Assembly (NCBI GenBank): GCA_943331145.2
Contig: CALQKL020000086.1
Span: 1-8,262, forward strand
DNA: 8,262 nt
Reading direction: 5' to 3'
Source of the DNA: Chitinophaga pinensis
GTDB lineage: Bacteria; Bacteroidota; Bacteroidia; Chitinophagales; Chitinophagaceae
Part shown: positions 6,651 through 8,262 of the stretch, one piece after another
How positions within the stretch are numbered: the stretch's first letter is position 1
Layout of the letters: each line of letters starts with the position of its first letter
Notes under the pieces: generated by a model
What the model was told of the DNA's origin: nothing
What the model saw: only the letters and a program-made list of their open reading frames with translations
Databases searched by the model: none
Made by a program: the position numbers and the translations under genes

Positions 6651-6950
6651 TTAAAACATAACTGTAAATGCAATTAGGAATGTAATTATAAAAACTACAA
6701 TCAATGCTGTCATAAAAATATACTCTGCTAATTTCTCAAAACGACTTTTTGACTTTTCATCGTTTGATCGAATGGATAGAAAAGACAAGATGCTACTCAG
6801 TACCAAAACAAAGCAAGCTAATCCTGTAAATTCATCTATAAAAGTGTGTTCGTTAATCTTGGTTATTTTTAATGAGGTAAGTACAACAAGACAAAATCCC
6901 AATAAATTAGATGATGAATTTAAAATGTGTTGTGAACTATTTTTTTGCAT
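6651..6950 (-). CDS. Small three-helix inner-membrane protein, conserved type, function unknown
   Basis: A 99-residue protein with three predicted membrane helices at about 15-31, 41-60 and 77-98. A charged loop, RSNDEKSKSRFEKLAE (61-76), separates helices 2 and 3. The N-terminal SSSNLLGFCLVVLTSLKI stretch followed by a short polar turn and the DEFTGLA segment resembles a small hypothetical membrane protein I associate with many Gram-negative genomes, but I cannot name a family. The start at 6948-6950 is preceded by a run of A, as is typical of this lineage. It lies 90 bases past the uxuA stop on the same strand, so it could be read through from uxuA, but nothing in its sequence links it to sugar metabolism. 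No terminator is evident past its stop. Confidence 0.72.
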   Translation of the reverse strand: MQKNSSQHILNSSSNLLGFCLVVLTSLKITKINEHTFIDEFTGLACFVLVLSSILSFLSIRSNDEKSKSRFEKLAEYIFMTALIVVFIITFLIAFTVMF

Positions 6951-7040
6951 ATTTTTTTTTAAAATTTAAAAACTTTAATCATTCAAAAGCTTAGCGAGTT
7001 TGAACAAAATGGATTATAAAATATCAATTTGTAATTAATT

Positions 7041-8213
7041 TTAAAAACTTCCACTTTTCAAAATCCCCAATTCAAGCCCCCTTAATTCTGCCAATCCCCT
7101 TAATCTACCAATTGCAGAATATCCAGGATTTGTTTGCTTTTTTAAATCGTCGAGCATTTGGTGTCCATGATCAGGTCGCATGGGGATTGACATTTTTCTT
7201 TCTTGCATTGCGGCTACAATTTCTTTTACCACAGCATACATGTCTACATCTCCTTCAAGGTGATTGTCTTCGTAAAAATCGCCATAATCATTCCTTTTTG
7301 TGCTGCGCAAATGAATGAAATTTATTCTATCTCTAAACTGCTTAAACATCATTGGCAAATCATTATCTGGCCTAACGCCAAAAGAACCCGTACAAAAACA
7401 AAGTCCGTTATTTAATGATGGAACCGCGTCTACTAATTGTTGAACATCATTTGCGGTACTAACCACTCTAGGCAATCCCAATAATGGATACGGCGGATCA
7501 TCGGGGTGAATCACCATCTTTACAAGGCATTCTTCCGCAACTGGAATAATCTCTTTCAAAAAATAAATTAAATGGGCTCTTAATTTATCGGCATTGATGC
7601 CATCATATTTATCCAAAGCTTGCTGAAATTTTTCTATGGAAAAACGCTCCTCGCTTCCCGGAAGGCCTTTTATCATATTTTGTTGAAGCAATTTTTTTTC
7701 GGCTTCATTCATGTTATTGAACCTTGTTGTAGCCCTTTCAATTTCTTCAGCACTATAATCCTTCTCCGCATTTTTTCTTTTTAAAATAAATAAATCAAAG
7801 GCAACTACTTCGGCACGAACAAACAATAAAGCCAATGAACGATCTGGCATTTCATAAGCTAAGTTTGTTCGAGTCCAATCCATGACGGGCATAAAATTAT
7901 ACGTGATGATATGAATGCCACAAACGCTCAGGTTTCTGATGGTTGCTTTATAATTTTCGATGTATTTTTCGAAACCTTCAGAATGCGTTTTGATGGCTTC
8001 ATGAACCGGTACACTTTCAACAACCGACCATATCATTCCAACAGATTCAACTTCTGCTTTACGTTTCATGATTTCATCAATCGACCATATTTCTCCATTG
8101 GCAATATGGTGGAGCGCTGTAACCACTCCAGTACAACCAGCTTGGCGAATATCCCATAAACTAACGGGGTCATTTGGTCCATACCAACGCATGGTTTGCT
8201 GCATTTGAAACAT
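7041..8213 (-). CDS. uxuA: Mannonate dehydratase
   Basis: UxuA (EC 4.2.1.8) removes water from D-mannonate to give 2-keto-3-deoxy-D-gluconate, a cytoplasmic step in glucuronate catabolism that needs a divalent metal (Mn2+ or Fe2+). Similarity to E. coli UxuA runs end to end: RWYGPNDPVSL and TGVVTALHHI near the start, CGIHIITYNFMPVMDWTRT, HPDDPP with His236, CTGSFGVRPDND with Cys274, FIHLRS with His301, RPDHGHQMLDDLKK with Asp348 and His349, and NPGYSAIGRLRGLAELRG at the end. These His/Cys/Asp positions correspond to metal-binding and catalytic residues of the family. Length is 390 residues from ATG 8211-8213, or 387 from ATG 8202-8204, which gives MQQTMRW and aligns with the E. coli start MEQTWRW (394 residues). 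The frame stays open to an ATG at 8261, but that extension has no family counterpart. Its partners, such as a fructuronate reductase gene uxuB, are not visible. Confidence 0.97.
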   Translation of the reverse strand: MFQMQQTMRWYGPNDPVSLWDIRQAGCTGVVTALHHIANGEIWSIDEIMKRKAEVESVGMIWSVVESVPVHEAIKTHSEGFEKYIENYKATIRNLSVCGIHIITYNFMPVMDWTRTNLAYEMPDRSLALLFVRAEVVAFDLFILKRKNAEKDYSAEEIERATTRFNNMNEAEKKLLQQNMIKGLPGSEERFSIEKFQQALDKYDGINADKLRAHLIYFLKEIIPVAEECLVKMVIHPDDPPYPLLGLPRVVSTANDVQQLVDAVPSLNNGLCFCTGSFGVRPDNDLPMMFKQFRDRINFIHLRSTKRNDYGDFYEDNHLEGDVDMYAVVKEIVAAMQERKMSIPMRPDHGHQMLDDLKKQTNPGYSAIGRLRGLAELRGLELGILKSGSF

Positions 8214-8262
8214 ACTTAAATTTCTATTTTTTAAAAATAAATTATACCCCAGAAGAAGCATA

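Noticed and set aside
6772..6969. A 65-codon plus-strand frame
   Set aside because: It is antisense to the three-helix membrane protein gene, which has a better start context and clear membrane topology.
7112..8159. Plus-strand frames of 68-82 codons across uxuA
   Set aside because: They are antisense to an unmistakable mannonate dehydratase and have no independent support.
8214..8261. N-terminal extension of UxuA to an ATG at 8259-8261
   Set aside because: The added residues have no counterpart in UxuA proteins, and the DNA is AT-rich leader-like sequence just before ATGs that align with the family start.
1..8262. CRISPR array, insertion sequence, prophage or defence system
   Set aside because: No regularly spaced repeats, transposase or integrase motifs, terminal inverted repeats or known defence domains are visible on either strand.

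Overview
The window looks like chromosomal DNA from a low-GC member of the Bacteroidota, most likely a Flavobacterium-like organism. The supporting signs are a large surface protein ending in a type IX secretion (T9SS) sorting domain, A-rich start contexts instead of Shine-Dalgarno sites, strongly AT-rich spacers, and one good match to the Bacteroidota promoter form TTTG-N19-TAnnTTTG. Every confidently called gene lies on the minus strand. This is not a mobile-element or CRISPR region, and I see no tRNA or rRNA gene.

Layout, left to right. (1) Positions 1-87 hold the 3' end of a plus-strand reading frame, probably the tail of a GIY-YIG-type small nuclease. A strong bidirectional terminator hairpin lies inside the frame. 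(2) A secreted alpha/beta-hydrolase (esterase-like) gene occupies 178-1017. (3) A 796-base spacer follows. It holds a possible 29-codon membrane peptide on the plus strand, a diverged second copy of the tail-plus-terminator module seen at the left edge (1336-1411), an orphan plus-strand terminator (1611-1644), and a hairpin terminator for the next gene (1751-1782). (4) A large T9SS-exported, multidomain adhesin-like protein occupies 1814-4711 (alternative start 4744). (5) A 484-base AT-rich spacer holds its likely promoter. (6) Two small secreted-protein genes follow in probable co-transcription: a CAP/SCP-domain protein (5751-6425) and an unrecognised 146-residue protein (5229-5669). (7) A 99-residue, three-helix membrane protein lies at 6651-6950. 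(8) A complete mannonate dehydratase gene, uxuA (7041-8213), sits at the right edge.

The genes do not form one obvious pathway. UxuA is the only clear metabolic enzyme (hexuronate catabolism), and its partners would lie beyond the right edge. Four of the other five products carry signal peptides, so the window is rich in envelope and secreted functions. I did not find a convincing new biological system. The most unusual item is the pair of related tail-terminator modules flanking the hydrolase gene: their differences suggest protein-coding ancestry, yet each runs into an unrelated terminator hairpin.
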